In this document: piece after piece, positions 1-8,286 of the stretch | How the letters are laid out: each line of letters starts with the position of its first letter | Position numbering within the stretch: the stretch's first letter is position 1 | Assembly: GCA_910585965.1 (NCBI GenBank) | Contig: CAJUHH010000005.1 | Coordinates: 1 to 64,000 of the forward strand | Direction of reading: 5' to 3' | DNA: 64,000 bases | Source: an uncultured Lachnospiraceae bacterium | GTDB lineage: Bacteria > Bacillota > Clostridia > Lachnospirales > Lachnospiraceae | The notes under the pieces: generated by a model | Told to the model about the DNA's origin: nothing | The model's database searches: none | The model's input: only the letters and a program-made list of their open reading frames with translations | Position numbers and translations under genes: made by a program

Positions 1-20
1 CCATGGATGGCAATTTCAGG

Positions 21-47
21 AAAAAAGGGCACGGATGCCCTTTTTTT
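21..47 (+). terminator. Rho-independent terminator
   Basis: Stem GGGCA/TGCCC with a 4-base loop, flanked by an A run upstream and seven T downstream. The gene it ends lies left of the window. The A run would also let it work on the other strand. Confidence 0.65.
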
Positions 48-185
48 CCGACCCGGTCGGCTAGAAAGGATATACCCATTTCATTAGTGAAATCTGGGAA
101 AAAATTTAGCTGGGAAATCCCCTTCCGCCCCGCCCCATACCCGCCGCTCTTCCCCTCCGGGAAAAAACACTCCCCCCGGGAACTT

Positions 186-234
186 CACATATTCACATAT
201 TCTCATATTCCCACATTTCCACATTTCCATATTT
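186..234. repeat. Degenerate 8-9 bp tandem repeat, G-free strand
   Basis: Six consecutive units run CACATATT, CACATATT, CTCATATT, CCCACATTT, CCACATTT, CCATATTT. They end where the folT promoter begins. The surrounding stretch from about 118 to 262 is strikingly poor in G on this strand. I see no gene between 48 and 455 apart from the promoter and riboswitch. Confidence 0.6.
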
Positions 235-260
235 ACAATTGCCCCATTCTATGCTATAAC
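232..260 (+). promoter_or_regulatory. Promoter of the folT riboswitch transcript
   Basis: TTTACA, a 17-base spacer and TATAAC preceded by TGC (extended -10). It lies about 30 bases upstream of the riboswitch aptamer, which fits a transcript starting near 267. Confidence 0.6.
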
Positions 261-288
261 ATACATGTCTCAAAAAATAAAATAAATT

Positions 289-390
289 AGCAGAGTAGAA
301 ATCTGTGCGTTAAGTGCCGCATGAACGGGGAGTTGTCATGCGGACGAAAAGCTGGCAAGGCTTGCGGTACAGAATTCGCATCCCGCTGCT
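289..390 (+). promoter_or_regulatory. Tetrahydrofolate (THF) riboswitch
   Basis: The leader matches the THF (folT) aptamer. P1 pairs AGCAG (289-293) with CTGCT (386-390). Next comes the conserved GAGTAGA segment, and P2 pairs ATCTGT with ACAGAAT. P3 pairs CCGCATGA with TCATGCGG, with the GCGTTAAGTG motif just before it. P4 pairs AAGC with GCTT. A pseudoknot forms between the GGGGA of the P3 loop and TCCC at 381-384. Known members bind reduced folates and switch off folate uptake or synthesis genes; the gene downstream is folT, as expected. Confidence 0.92.
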
Positions 391-408
391 GCATATGGAG
401 CGCTTGTT

Positions 409-447
409 CCTCCTTTATGTAGTCCAGGAAAACTGCTATAAAGGAGG
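409..447 (+). promoter_or_regulatory. Hairpin sequestering the folT ribosome binding site
   Basis: CCTCCTTTAT (409-418) is perfectly complementary to ATAAAGGAGG (438-447), the Shine-Dalgarno site of folT. It lies downstream of the aptamer, so both can form at once. This points to translational control by the THF riboswitch. Which ligand state favours the hairpin is inferred from the family (ligand means off). Confidence 0.75.
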
Positions 448-455
448 TATTTTTC

Positions 456-1037
456 ATGAAAAAAATCAAAGAGTATAAAGAAATCTGCCGCAGTTCCCTT
501 CGGGAACTGTTTGTCACGGAGAATATGGTGCTGTGCGGCCTGATGGCGGCGCTTGCAATGGTGTTGAGCATGACGGCATCCATAGAAGTCGGCCCATACA
601 TCAAGATCGGTTTTTCCGGCATACCCAACCGCATCGTGGAATTTCTTTTCGGACCGGTGACGGGCTGCCTGTTCGGCGGGGCGATGGATGTCTTAAAATA
701 TGCGTTGAAGCCTACAGGACCTTTCTTTTTTGGTTTTACTTTCAATGTAATGCTGGCAGGGCTTATTTACGGTTCCATTTTTTATAAGAAGCCGGTAAGC
801 ATAAAAAGAATCATGGCGGCGGAGCTGCTTGTGAAAGTCATCGTAAACTGTTTTCTGAATACGCTTTGGATTTCGATGCTGTATGGGAAGGGGTTTTTCG
901 TGCTGCTTCCTGCAAGGCTGTTGAAAAATGCTGTCATGCTTCCGATCGACAGTATGATTTTGTATGTTTCCCTTGTATATGTGAAAAAATTGATGTACAA
1001 GGTCGGCCGTTTTTCTAAAAAACGGGAGTTGAGATAA
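456..1037 (+). CDS. folT: Folate ECF transporter S component FolT
   Basis: Substrate-binding membrane subunit (S component) of an energy-coupling-factor transporter for folates. It captures folate and works with a shared EcfA/A'/T module encoded elsewhere. The 193-residue protein has a basic N-terminus, a helix starting near residue 24 (MVLCGLMAALAMVLSM), a GFSGIPNRIVEFLFGPVTG segment typical of the folate S-component family, and five to six hydrophobic segments. The start is the ATG eight bases after AAAGGAGG. It directly follows a THF riboswitch whose expression platform hides this Shine-Dalgarno site. The riboswitch makes the folate assignment much firmer than the protein alone would. Confidence 0.92.
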   Translation: MKKIKEYKEICRSSLRELFVTENMVLCGLMAALAMVLSMTASIEVGPYIKIGFSGIPNRIVEFLFGPVTGCLFGGAMDVLKYALKPTGPFFFGFTFNVMLAGLIYGSIFYKKPVSIKRIMAAELLVKVIVNCFLNTLWISMLYGKGFFVLLPARLLKNAVMLPIDSMILYVSLVYVKKLMYKVGRFSKKRELR

Positions 1038-1069
1038 AAGCTGTAGAGAAATGAGGTGAAATACTTACC

Positions 1070-2056
1070 ATGAAATGGGTAAAATTTAGAATCAAGACGT
1101 TGACGGAAGCGGAGGATATTATGATCAGCGCGCTGTACGATATCGGGCTGGAAGGCGCACAGATCGAGGATAAGGTTCCGCTGACGGCGGTGGAGAAAGA
1201 GCAGATGTTCGTGGATATCCTGCCGGAAACGGAAGAGGATGACGGTGTGGCATACCTTAGTTTTTTTGTAGAAGAAAAGGAAAACGGGATGCTGGAGGTG
1301 GACGGGGAGAACGTTTCGCCGGAAGAGATTCTTCGGAGGGTGGAAAAGGAGCTGGAAGGGCTGCGCACGTTTATGGATATCGGGGAAGGCACGGTAGCGG
1401 TGGACGAGACGGAGGACATTGACTGGATCAATAACTGGAAGGAGTATTTCCATCAGTTTTATATTGACGATGTGCTGGTGATCCCTTCCTGGGAGGAAGT
1501 GAAGGAGGAAGATCGGGATAAGATGATCCTGCATATCGATCCCGGGACGGCATTCGGCACAGGCATGCATGAGACGACCCAGCTCTGTATCCGGCAGCTT
1601 AAGAAACATATAACGGAAGAGACAAAATTGTTGGATGTGGGGACGGGGAGCGGCATTTTATCTATTCTCTCGTTGATGTTCGGCGCGAAAGAGGCAACAG
1701 GAACCGATTTGGATCCCTGCGCGGTGGAAGCGGTGGAGGAAAATAAAAAGGCGAATCATATTCCTGACGGGAAATTCCAGGTGATGACTGGAAACTTAAT
1801 TACAGAAAAAGAAGTGCAGGATAAGGTCGGCTATGGATGCTACGATATCGTCGTGGCGAATATTCTGGCCGATGTTCTGGTGGCGCTCACTCCGGCGGCT
1901 GTCAGCTGCCTGAAGCCGGGCGGCATCTATATTACTTCGGGGATTATTGATGAAAAAGAAGGGATCGTGGCGGAAGCGGTCCGCAAAGCAGGGATGGAAG
2001 TGGTCGAAACGACTTATCAGGGAGAATGGGTTTCCATAACGGCGAGAAAGGCATAA
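1070..2056 (+). CDS. prmA: Ribosomal protein L11 methyltransferase PrmA
   Basis: SAM-dependent methyltransferase that trimethylates ribosomal protein L11 in the cytoplasm. The 328-residue length is normal. An N-terminal substrate-recognition domain covers about residues 1-90. It is followed by the family segment DPGTAFGTGMHETTQ (about 157-171), the SAM motif LLDVGTGSGIL (about 187-197) and the motif IVVANILADVL (about 263). It lies 32 bases after folT and 49 before rsmE; prmA-rsmE is a classic ribosome-modification pair in Firmicutes. A shared transcript with rsmE is likely. Confidence 0.97.
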   Translation: MKWVKFRIKTLTEAEDIMISALYDIGLEGAQIEDKVPLTAVEKEQMFVDILPETEEDDGVAYLSFFVEEKENGMLEVDGENVSPEEILRRVEKELEGLRTFMDIGEGTVAVDETEDIDWINNWKEYFHQFYIDDVLVIPSWEEVKEEDRDKMILHIDPGTAFGTGMHETTQLCIRQLKKHITEETKLLDVGTGSGILSILSLMFGAKEATGTDLDPCAVEAVEENKKANHIPDGKFQVMTGNLITEKEVQDKVGYGCYDIVVANILADVLVALTPAAVSCLKPGGIYITSGIIDEKEGIVAEAVRKAGMEVVETTYQGEWVSITARKA

Positions 2057-2105
2057 ACTTTGAAAAGACGTATGGAAAAATCATAAGAAGCAAGGAAGGC
2101 AGGGT

Positions 2106-2846
2106 ATGCACCATTTTTTTGTAGAACCTTCACAAATACAGGGGAATGAAGTAAGAATAACGGGAAACGACGTAAAGCATATCAAGAACGTGCTGCGGAT
2201 GAGGACGGGGGAAGAACTGTCCGTCAGCAACGGCGCGGACGAGAAGGAATACCGCTGCGGGATTGAAGAACTGGGGGAAGAAGAGATTCTTTGCAGGATA
2301 CGTTTTATTAAGGAGGCGGACGTGGAACTGCCTTCGAAAGTTTATCTTTTCCAGGGGCTTCCTAAGGGGGATAAGATGGAGCTGATTGTCCAGAAAGCGG
2401 TAGAACTTGGTGTTTACGAGATTATCCCGGTAGCAGCCAGACGCGCGGTGGTGAAGCTGGACGAAAAAAAGGCGAAGCACAAGAGGGAGCGCTGGCAGGG
2501 AATTGCGGAAGCGGCGGCAAAACAGAGCAGGAGAAAAATAGTTCCGGCCGTGAAACCGGTAATGACGATGAAGGAAGCGATCGCTTATGCGTCGGAAATG
2601 GATGTCCGCCTGATTCCTTACGAGATGGCGGAAGGGATGGAAAGAACGAGGGAGATCATAAGCGATTTGGAACCCGGGCAGACGATCGCGGTCTTTATCG
2701 GGCCGGAAGGAGGATTTGAAGAAAGCGAGATCGAAGCGGCCGGGAACGCGGGCATCTGCCCGATTACTATGGGAAAGCGCATCCTGCGGACGGAGACAGC
2801 GGGGCTTGTCATTCTGGCATGGATTATGTACCAGATGGAAACATAG
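2106..2846 (+). CDS. rsmE: 16S rRNA (uracil(1498)-N(3))-methyltransferase RsmE
   Basis: SPOUT-class methyltransferase that methylates N3 of U1498 in 16S rRNA. The 246-residue length is typical. The N-terminal PUA-like domain starts MHHFFVEPSQIQG and contains HIKNVLRMRTGEE. The C-terminal trefoil-knot SAM site shows IGPEGGFEESEIEAA (about 197-211) and MGKRILRTETAGLV (about 221-234), both diagnostic. It follows prmA closely. A start at ATG 2106 behind AAGGCAGGG gives the standard family N-terminus. Confidence 0.96.
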   Translation: MHHFFVEPSQIQGNEVRITGNDVKHIKNVLRMRTGEELSVSNGADEKEYRCGIEELGEEEILCRIRFIKEADVELPSKVYLFQGLPKGDKMELIVQKAVELGVYEIIPVAARRAVVKLDEKKAKHKRERWQGIAEAAAKQSRRKIVPAVKPVMTMKEAIAYASEMDVRLIPYEMAEGMERTREIISDLEPGQTIAVFIGPEGGFEESEIEAAGNAGICPITMGKRILRTETAGLVILAWIMYQMET

Positions 2847-2962
2847 ATAGGATGAGCCGGGGCGTTACCAACGGGATAAAAAGGGCATATAGTATAATAG
2901 TAGATGGCGTGTTGCTGATAGAAACAAGCAAATGCTGATCAAATGACATTAGGAGACGAAAT

Positions 2963-4117
2963 ATGGAAGTATATTTGGATAATTCAGCTACTACACGGTG
3001 TTTTGAGGACGTGGCGGCTTTTATGGCGCATATTATGTGCAAGGATTACGGCAACCCGTCCAGCCTGCATCTGAAAGGTGTCCAGGCAGAAAATTATACC
3101 CGTTATGCCAAAGAAACGATAGCAAAATTGTTAAAAGTAAACGAAAAAGAGATTCTTTTTACATCAGGAGGCACCGAAGCGGACAATATCGCCTTGATCG
3201 GCTGCGCGCTTGCCAATCATCGGGCCGGAAGGCATTTGATTACTACGGCCATTGAGCATCCAGCAGTGATGCAGACGATGCGGTATCTGGAAGAACAGGG
3301 GTTTCGCGTTACCTATCTGCCGGTGGACGACAAAGGGCGCATCCGTCTGGAGGATCTGTCAAGGGCTATGGGCAAGGACACCATATTAGTGTCCATCATG
3401 CATACCAATAATGAAATCGGCTCCCTGCAGCCTATAGCGGAGGCCGGGGCTTTGATCAAAAAGATGAATCCCCGCACGCTTTTCCACGTGGATGCCGTAC
3501 AAGGCTTTGGGAAATTCAAGATATACCCGAGAAAAATGAATATTGACCTGCTTTCTGTCAGCGCCCATAAAATCCATGGGCCTAAGGGAGTGGGATTTTT
3601 ATACGTGAATGAAAAGGTAAAGATCAAACCGATCATTTATGGGGGAGGACAGCAGAACAACCTGCGCTCCGGGACGGAGAATGTGCCGGGCATCGCCGGG
3701 ATGGCGAAGGCGGCAGAAATGGTATATGCGGATCTGGATATGGATGTAGACAGACTCTACGGCCTGAAACAAAGATTTGTGGACGGCATTACAAAGATAG
3801 ACCATGTGAAGATCAACGGTTATACCGGAAGGGAGTCGGCTCCTCATGTGGTCAGCGTATCTGTCAGGGGGATCCGCAGCGAAGTGTTGCTGCATGCCTT
3901 GGAGGACAGGGGAATTTACGTATCGGCAGGAAGTGCATGTTCCGCCCGCAAGCCGCAGCCCTCGGCAACGCTGAAGGCGATCGGCGTGGAAAGAGATCTG
4001 CTGGAATCTACGATCCGCTTCAGTTTTTCGATCTTTACGACGGAAGAGGAAATAGATTATACATTGCAGGCATTGTATGATATAATACCTATGTTGCGTA
4101 AATACGCACGACATTAA
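2963..4117 (+). CDS. Cysteine desulfurase (NifS/IscS-like), ThiI partner
   Basis: PLP enzyme that removes sulfur from cysteine as a protein-bound persulfide. Of 384 residues, the N-terminus MEVYLDNSATTR is the family signature. TSGGTEADN (about 68-76) and SAHKIHGPKGVG (about 200-211) bind PLP, the latter carrying the Schiff-base lysine. The catalytic-loop cysteine sits in SAGSACSA (about 322-329). It lies 80 bases upstream of thiI, matching the Bacillus nifZ-thiI arrangement, so it probably feeds sulfur to ThiI for 4-thiouridine and thiazole synthesis. No dedicated Fe-S scaffold lies beside it. A TATAAT at 2893-2898 may be its -10, but I see no good -35. Confidence 0.94.
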   Translation: MEVYLDNSATTRCFEDVAAFMAHIMCKDYGNPSSLHLKGVQAENYTRYAKETIAKLLKVNEKEILFTSGGTEADNIALIGCALANHRAGRHLITTAIEHPAVMQTMRYLEEQGFRVTYLPVDDKGRIRLEDLSRAMGKDTILVSIMHTNNEIGSLQPIAEAGALIKKMNPRTLFHVDAVQGFGKFKIYPRKMNIDLLSVSAHKIHGPKGVGFLYVNEKVKIKPIIYGGGQQNNLRSGTENVPGIAGMAKAAEMVYADLDMDVDRLYGLKQRFVDGITKIDHVKINGYTGRESAPHVVSVSVRGIRSEVLLHALEDRGIYVSAGSACSARKPQPSATLKAIGVERDLLESTIRFSFSIFTTEEEIDYTLQALYDIIPMLRKYARH

Positions 4118-4197
4118 CCGAGAAAAATGGAGAGGCAGGGAATATGCGGAAGGATATGCCTCGGCATATTCCCCCAGCGTCCATAGCGGGAGGAAGA

Positions 4198-5376
4198 ATG
4201 TTTACAGCATTTTTAATCAAATATGCCGAAATAGGCATAAAAGGAAAAAACAGATATCTTTTTGAAGAGGCTTTGGTGCAGCAGATCAAATATGCGGTAA
4301 AAAGGTGCGAAGGAGAATTCAAAGTAACACGCACGCAAGGACGAATTTATGTGGAAGCGCTGACAGAATTTGATTTCGATGAGACGGTGGACAACCTGAA
4401 GACAGTGTTTGGCATTTCCGGCATCTGCCCTGTCGTTTACGTAGAGGATGAAGGCTTCGAAAAGCTGGGGCAGGATATCATAAAATATATCGGGGAAGTA
4501 TATCCGGGCATGGATAAGACTTTTAAGGTGAATGCCAGAAGGGCGAGAAAGAATTATCCGCTGAATTCCATGGAGATCAACAGCAGAATCGGGGAAGTGC
4601 TGCTGGATGCGTATCCCGGAATGCGGGTGGACGTGCATTCCCCGGATATTATGCTGCATATAGAAATCCGGGAAAAAATATATATTTATTCGGAAACAAT
4701 CCCGGGGCCGGGGGGAATGCCGGCGGGGACGGGAGGAAAGGCAATGCTTCTTCTGTCGGGAGGAATCGATTCCCCGGTGGCCGGTTATATGATAGCCAAG
4801 AGGGGCGTAAAAATTGATGCGGTATATTTTCATGCGCCTCCTTATACCAGCGAGCGGGCGAAGCAGAAAGTCGTGGATCTGGCCAGGCTTGTATCCCGAT
4901 ATACGGGGCCTGTTTATCTCCATGTGATTAATTTTACCGATATCCAGCTCTACATTTATGAAAAATGCCCCCACGATGAGCTGACTATTATTATGCGCCG
5001 TTATATGATGCGTATTGCGGAGCATATTGCGAAAGAGACGGAATGCCTTGGGCTGATTACGGGAGAGAGCATCGGACAGGTGGCCTCCCAGACGATGCAG
5101 AGCCTGGCTGTGACGAACGAAGTATGTACCCTTCCGGTGTACCGCCCTTTGATCGGCATGGACAAGCTGGAGATCGTTGATATTGCGGAAAAGATTGATA
5201 CTTATGAAACATCCATTCTTCCTTATGAGGACTGCTGTACGATATTTGTGGCAAAGCATCCCGTGACGAAGCCGAATCCCGCCGTGATCAGGCGCCATGA
5301 GAAAAATCTGGAAGAAAAAATAGAAGAACTGGTGGAAACCGCCTTGAAAAATGATGAGCTGATCATCGTGCGATGA
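4198..5376 (+). CDS. thiI: tRNA uracil 4-sulfurtransferase ThiI
   Basis: Adenylates U8 of tRNA and transfers sulfur to make 4-thiouridine; also implicated in thiazole synthesis. I chose ATG 4198, seven bases after GGGAGGA, because MFTAFLIKYAEIGIKGKNR is the usual ThiI N-terminus. An in-frame ATG at 4144 would add 18 residues unlike the family. The 392-residue protein has a ferredoxin-like N-terminus, a THUMP domain (about 60-165) and a PP-loop ATPase with LLSGGIDSPVAGYM (about 184). The rhodanese extension of the enterobacterial enzyme is absent, as in other Firmicutes. It follows its likely sulfur donor. Confidence 0.95.
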   Translation: MFTAFLIKYAEIGIKGKNRYLFEEALVQQIKYAVKRCEGEFKVTRTQGRIYVEALTEFDFDETVDNLKTVFGISGICPVVYVEDEGFEKLGQDIIKYIGEVYPGMDKTFKVNARRARKNYPLNSMEINSRIGEVLLDAYPGMRVDVHSPDIMLHIEIREKIYIYSETIPGPGGMPAGTGGKAMLLLSGGIDSPVAGYMIAKRGVKIDAVYFHAPPYTSERAKQKVVDLARLVSRYTGPVYLHVINFTDIQLYIYEKCPHDELTIIMRRYMMRIAEHIAKETECLGLITGESIGQVASQTMQSLAVTNEVCTLPVYRPLIGMDKLEIVDIAEKIDTYETSILPYEDCCTIFVAKHPVTKPNPAVIRRHEKNLEEKIEELVETALKNDELIIVR

Positions 5377-5394
5377 ATTACATTTTTTTGTATG

Positions 5395-5423
5395 AAAAAG
5401 AGCCCGGTTTCCGGACTCTTTTT
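5395..5423. terminator. Bidirectional terminator between thiI and the HPr-like gene
   Basis: AAAAAGAG and CCGG pair with CCGG and CTCTTTTT around a TTT loop, with one mismatch. It has an A run on one side and a T run on the other. It sits between convergent genes and should serve both. Confidence 0.8.
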
Positions 5424-5495
5424 AAATGCTGCTATGTACTGCCTGATAGCAACATGAAACCATGTCCATAGTTTCATGCCCATGTATCCATGTCC

Positions 5496-5726
5496 TCAGA
5501 TCAGGTAAGGTTTTAATATATTAAGAACTTCTTCCGCATTGTCTTCCGCATGGATATTCAAATCGATCGGTTTCGACAGATCCAGGCTGAAGATGCCCAT
5601 GATAGATTTTGCGTCAATGACGTATCTTCCGGATACCAGATCGAAATCATAATCGAATTTTGTAATATCGTTCACAAAAGATTTTACCTTATCAATAGAA
5701 TTTAAAGAAATCTGTACGGTTTTCAT
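5496..5726 (-). CDS. HPr-like protein without the phosphorylatable histidine
   Basis: Small cytosolic protein of 76 residues with the HPr fold signature in its second half: DAKSIMGIFSLDLSKP (about 38-53) parallels the region around Ser46 of true HPr. The position of catalytic His15 (GLHLRP in real HPr, present in the ptsH product at 53960) is a lysine here and no histidine is nearby. It cannot act as a PTS phosphocarrier by the usual chemistry. Such proteins recur in Clostridia and their role is unknown to me. AAGGAGGT lies ahead of the ATG, and its own promoter is visible at 5767-5795. Confidence 0.82.
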   Translation of the reverse strand: MKTVQISLNSIDKVKSFVNDITKFDYDFDLVSGRYVIDAKSIMGIFSLDLSKPIDLNIHAEDNAEEVLNILKPYLI

Positions 5727-5766
5727 TGGTTTTTACCTCCTTAATTTGTTCATACCTTCTGCTTCA

Positions 5767-5795
5767 ATATTAAATGGTAAAGGGGTAAAAGTCAA
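5767..5795 (-). promoter_or_regulatory. Promoter of the HPr-like gene
   Basis: On the - strand TTGACT (5795-5790), a 17-base spacer and TAATAT (5772-5767), about 40 bases ahead of the start codon. Confidence 0.65.
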
Positions 5796-5828
5796 TGATA
5801 AAACACAACAAAAAAAGAAAGGAATCAG

Positions 5829-7175
5829 ATGAAAAGTGTAGCGCTTCATAACCTTGGCTGCAAGGTCAACGGATACGAGATGGATGTAATGCAGCAAATG
5901 TTACGGGAAAAGGATTATAAAATTGTGCCATTTGATGAGCGGGCCGATATTTATATTGTAAATACATGTACTGTGACGAACATTGCAGACCGGAAGAGCC
6001 GGCAGATGCTCCATCGGGCAAAGAAAATGAATCCCGGGGCGGTAGTCGTCGCCGTGGGATGTTATGTACAAGCTGGAGGGGAGGATGCGCTGAAGGATGA
6101 CGGGGTGGATCTGGCGATCGGCAACAACAGGAAAAAAGACCTGGTGGAAATATTAGAACAATTTCTGGCAGAAAGAGAGCGCCGGGAAGGCGGGGAAGGG
6201 GATGCATATGCTTTCAAAACGCTATGCCATACGACAATCATTGACATAGGCAAAACCGATGAGTTTGAGAATATGAATTTGAAGGAAACCCATGGACACA
6301 CCCGCGCTTATGTCAAGATCCAGGACGGATGCAACCAGTTTTGCTCCTATTGTATTATTCCTTATGCCAGGGGGCGGGTAAGGAGCCGGAAACAGGAGGA
6401 TATTCTGAAAGAGATCGGCGGGCTCGCCGCAGGAGGATATAAAGAGGCAGTGCTGACAGGCATCCATATCAGTTCTTACGGCACGGACAGAGGGGCTTCG
6501 GAACTGATGTCCCTGATCCGGGCTATCCACGGCATAGAAGGGATAGAGAGGATACGCCTCGGGTCCTTGGAGCCGGGAATCGTAACGGAAGACTTTGCGG
6601 CAGGGTTAGGGGAACTGCCGAAGCTTTGCCCCCACTTTCATTTGTCGCTGCAAAGCGGCTGCGATGCGACCCTAAAGCGGATGAATAGACGGTATACAGC
6701 AGGGGAATACTATGAAAAAACAAGGATTTTGCGCAGGGTTTTTGAGAATCCGGCAATTACGGCGGATGTAATCGTAGGTTTTCCGGGGGAAACGGAGGAG
6801 GAATTTGCGGAAACGGCGGCATTTCTGGAAAAAGTAAAATTATATGAAATGCATGTTTTCAAATATTCCAGAAGGAAGGGAACCCGTGCCGCAGCAATGG
6901 ACTGCCAGGTCGGCGATGAAACGAAGCGGGAGAGAAGTAATTTCCTGCTGGCCATGGAAAAAGCACATTCGAGGGAGTTCAGGGAAAGCCTTTTAGGACA
7001 GGAACAGCAGGTTTTGTTTGAGGAAGAAAAAAAGATCGGCGGTACTTTGTTTCAGGTCGGATATACCAGGCAATATGTGAAAGCGGCGAAAAGGTCAGAA
7101 ATGTCATTAACGAACGAGGTGGTTTCAGGAAAAATTAAGAGTTTTTTGTCCGATCAAATGATGTTGCTCGAGTAG
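5829..7175 (+). CDS. mtaB: tRNA (t6A37)-C2 methylthiotransferase MtaB
   Basis: Radical-SAM enzyme that converts t6A to ms2t6A at position 37 of ANN-reading tRNAs. The 448-residue protein has the UPF0004 domain with its three cluster cysteines in LGCKVN (Cys11), NTCTVT (about 47) and GCYVQ (about 78). The radical SAM motif CNQFCSYC (about 168-175) follows, and a TRAM-like C-terminus (about 375-448) ends it. The MtaB N-terminus ALHNLGCKVNGYE separates it from MiaB and RimO. It stands alone between a divergent gene and the ireB promoter. Confidence 0.94.
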   Translation: MKSVALHNLGCKVNGYEMDVMQQMLREKDYKIVPFDERADIYIVNTCTVTNIADRKSRQMLHRAKKMNPGAVVVAVGCYVQAGGEDALKDDGVDLAIGNNRKKDLVEILEQFLAERERREGGEGDAYAFKTLCHTTIIDIGKTDEFENMNLKETHGHTRAYVKIQDGCNQFCSYCIIPYARGRVRSRKQEDILKEIGGLAAGGYKEAVLTGIHISSYGTDRGASELMSLIRAIHGIEGIERIRLGSLEPGIVTEDFAAGLGELPKLCPHFHLSLQSGCDATLKRMNRRYTAGEYYEKTRILRRVFENPAITADVIVGFPGETEEEFAETAAFLEKVKLYEMHVFKYSRRKGTRAAAMDCQVGDETKRERSNFLLAMEKAHSREFRESLLGQEQQVLFEEEKKIGGTLFQVGYTRQYVKAAKRSEMSLTNEVVSGKIKSFLSDQMMLLE

Positions 7176-7179
7176 TTAC

Positions 7180-7208
7180 TTGAAATTTTTGTTTAAATAG
7201 AGTAATAT
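7180..7208 (+). promoter_or_regulatory. Promoter of the ireB-ruvX cluster
   Basis: TTGAAA, a 17-base spacer and TAATAT, starting just past the mtaB stop and about 75 bases ahead of ireB. Confidence 0.6.
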
Positions 7209-7283
7209 GGTAAAATAAGTATAAATATTTTCAGGTGCGGCGAGAAGCAATAGTAACGGAATGGAAAATAAGGGCGTGATAAT

Positions 7284-7547
7284 ATGAGGGATTTGGAAAA
7301 CACACAATTTTTTAAAGTGGAAACGGAACCGGAAACAGGCGTGGAGGTAGTTTTAACAACAGTATATGAGGCGTTGACCGAGAAGGGGTACAACCCGGTA
7401 AACCAGATTGTAGGGTATATTATGTCCGGGGATCCGACTTATATTACGAGCCATAAGAGTGCAAGGAGCCTTATCATGAAAGTGGACAGAGATGAGCTGG
7501 TAGAGGAGCTTCTGACGAAATATATCGAGGCAAAGCATTGGAAGTAA
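7284..7547 (+). CDS. ireB: IreB family regulatory phosphoprotein
   Basis: 87-residue cytosolic protein of the former DUF965 family (B. subtilis YrzL). In Enterococcus the homologue is a substrate of the Ser/Thr kinase IreK and a negative regulator of cephalosporin resistance. Family hallmarks are TVYEALTEKGYNPVNQIVGY and the segment GDPTYITSHKSARSLI. The threonine-rich N-terminus (NTQFFKVETEP) includes candidate phosphorylation sites. It begins the conserved order ireB-ruvX-DUF1292, and 29 bases separate it from ruvX. Confidence 0.94.
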   Translation: MRDLENTQFFKVETEPETGVEVVLTTVYEALTEKGYNPVNQIVGYIMSGDPTYITSHKSARSLIMKVDRDELVEELLTKYIEAKHWK

Positions 7548-7576
7548 GCACAATATGGGGGTAAAGAGAAGAATAT

Positions 7577-8008
7577 ATGCGGATTATGGGGCTGGATTTT
7601 GGGTCTAAGACGGTGGGGGTGGCGATTAGTGATGAGCTGCTCATTACTGCCCAGGGCATTGAGACCATAGAGAGAAAAGAAGAAAATAAATTAAGAAGGA
7701 CATTGGCCAGGATCGAGGCATTGATCGTAGAATACGGGGTAGAAGAAATCGCGCTGGGGCTTCCGAAGAATATGAATAATTCGATCGGGGAGCGGGCAGA
7801 ACTTACTATGGAGTTTAAGGACCGGCTGGAGCGGAGGACAGGGCTTCCTGTCGTTTTATGGGATGAGAGGCTGACGACTGTGGCTGCTGAGAGGGCTATG
7901 ATAGAGGCTGGCATACGGCGGGAACACAGGAAGGAACATGTGGACAAGATTGCCGCATGTCTTATTTTGCAAGGATATCTGGATTGCAGGAAAAATAAGG
8001 AGATATAG
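7577..8008 (+). CDS. ruvX: Pre-16S rRNA nuclease / Holliday junction resolvase-like RuvX (YqgF)
   Basis: RNase H-fold nuclease of 143 residues, needed for processing the 5' end of 16S rRNA. The first catalytic aspartate is in MGLDFGSKTVGVAISD. Further conserved elements are LGLPKNMNNSIGERA (about 58-72), the WDERLTT motif (about 95-101) and the C-terminal HVDKIAACLILQGYLD, which supplies the last acidic residue. It sits between ireB and the DUF1292 gene as in many Firmicutes. The stop is one base ahead of the next start, so translation is probably coupled. Confidence 0.95.
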   Translation: MRIMGLDFGSKTVGVAISDELLITAQGIETIERKEENKLRRTLARIEALIVEYGVEEIALGLPKNMNNSIGERAELTMEFKDRLERRTGLPVVLWDERLTTVAAERAMIEAGIRREHRKEHVDKIAACLILQGYLDCRKNKEI

Positions 8009-8009
8009 A

Positions 8010-8264
8010 GTGGAAAAACTGATTTTTGAACCGGAAGAGGGAAGCCCGGCTGAATTGTATGTATTAGAACAGACGATGCTGGGAGGGGTTGTTTATATTC
8101 TGGTGACGGAGGAAGAAGAAGGCGACGGGGAAGCGTTGATCTTGAAGGATATTTCGAAGCCGGGGGACGAAGAGGCGGTTTATGAGATTGTGGAGGATGA
8201 GACGGAACTGGGCGCGGTAGCGGCAGTTTTTGAAGATATGCTGGAAGATGTGGAACTTTCCTGA
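8010..8264 (+). CDS. DUF1292 domain protein (YrzB-like)
   Basis: Very acidic 84-residue protein of unknown function. I start it at GTG 8010, seven bases after AAGGAG; the protein then begins MEKLIFEPEEGSPAELYVLEQ. The DUF1292 family is small and found next to ruvX in Firmicutes. The central YILVTEEEEGDGEALILKDI and the final EAVYEIVEDETELGAVAAVF are the family blocks. An in-frame ATG at 7938 would overlap ruvX by 70 bases and is unlikely. Confidence 0.86.
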   Translation: MEKLIFEPEEGSPAELYVLEQTMLGGVVYILVTEEEEGDGEALILKDISKPGDEEAVYEIVEDETELGAVAAVFEDMLEDVELS

Positions 8265-8286
8265 AACAGAAAAGGAAATGGGGCTG

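Noticed and set aside
3..290. 95-codon open frame at the left edge
   Set aside because: It runs through a terminator, the 8-mer repeat and the folT promoter, has no ribosome site and an odd composition; it is not a gene.
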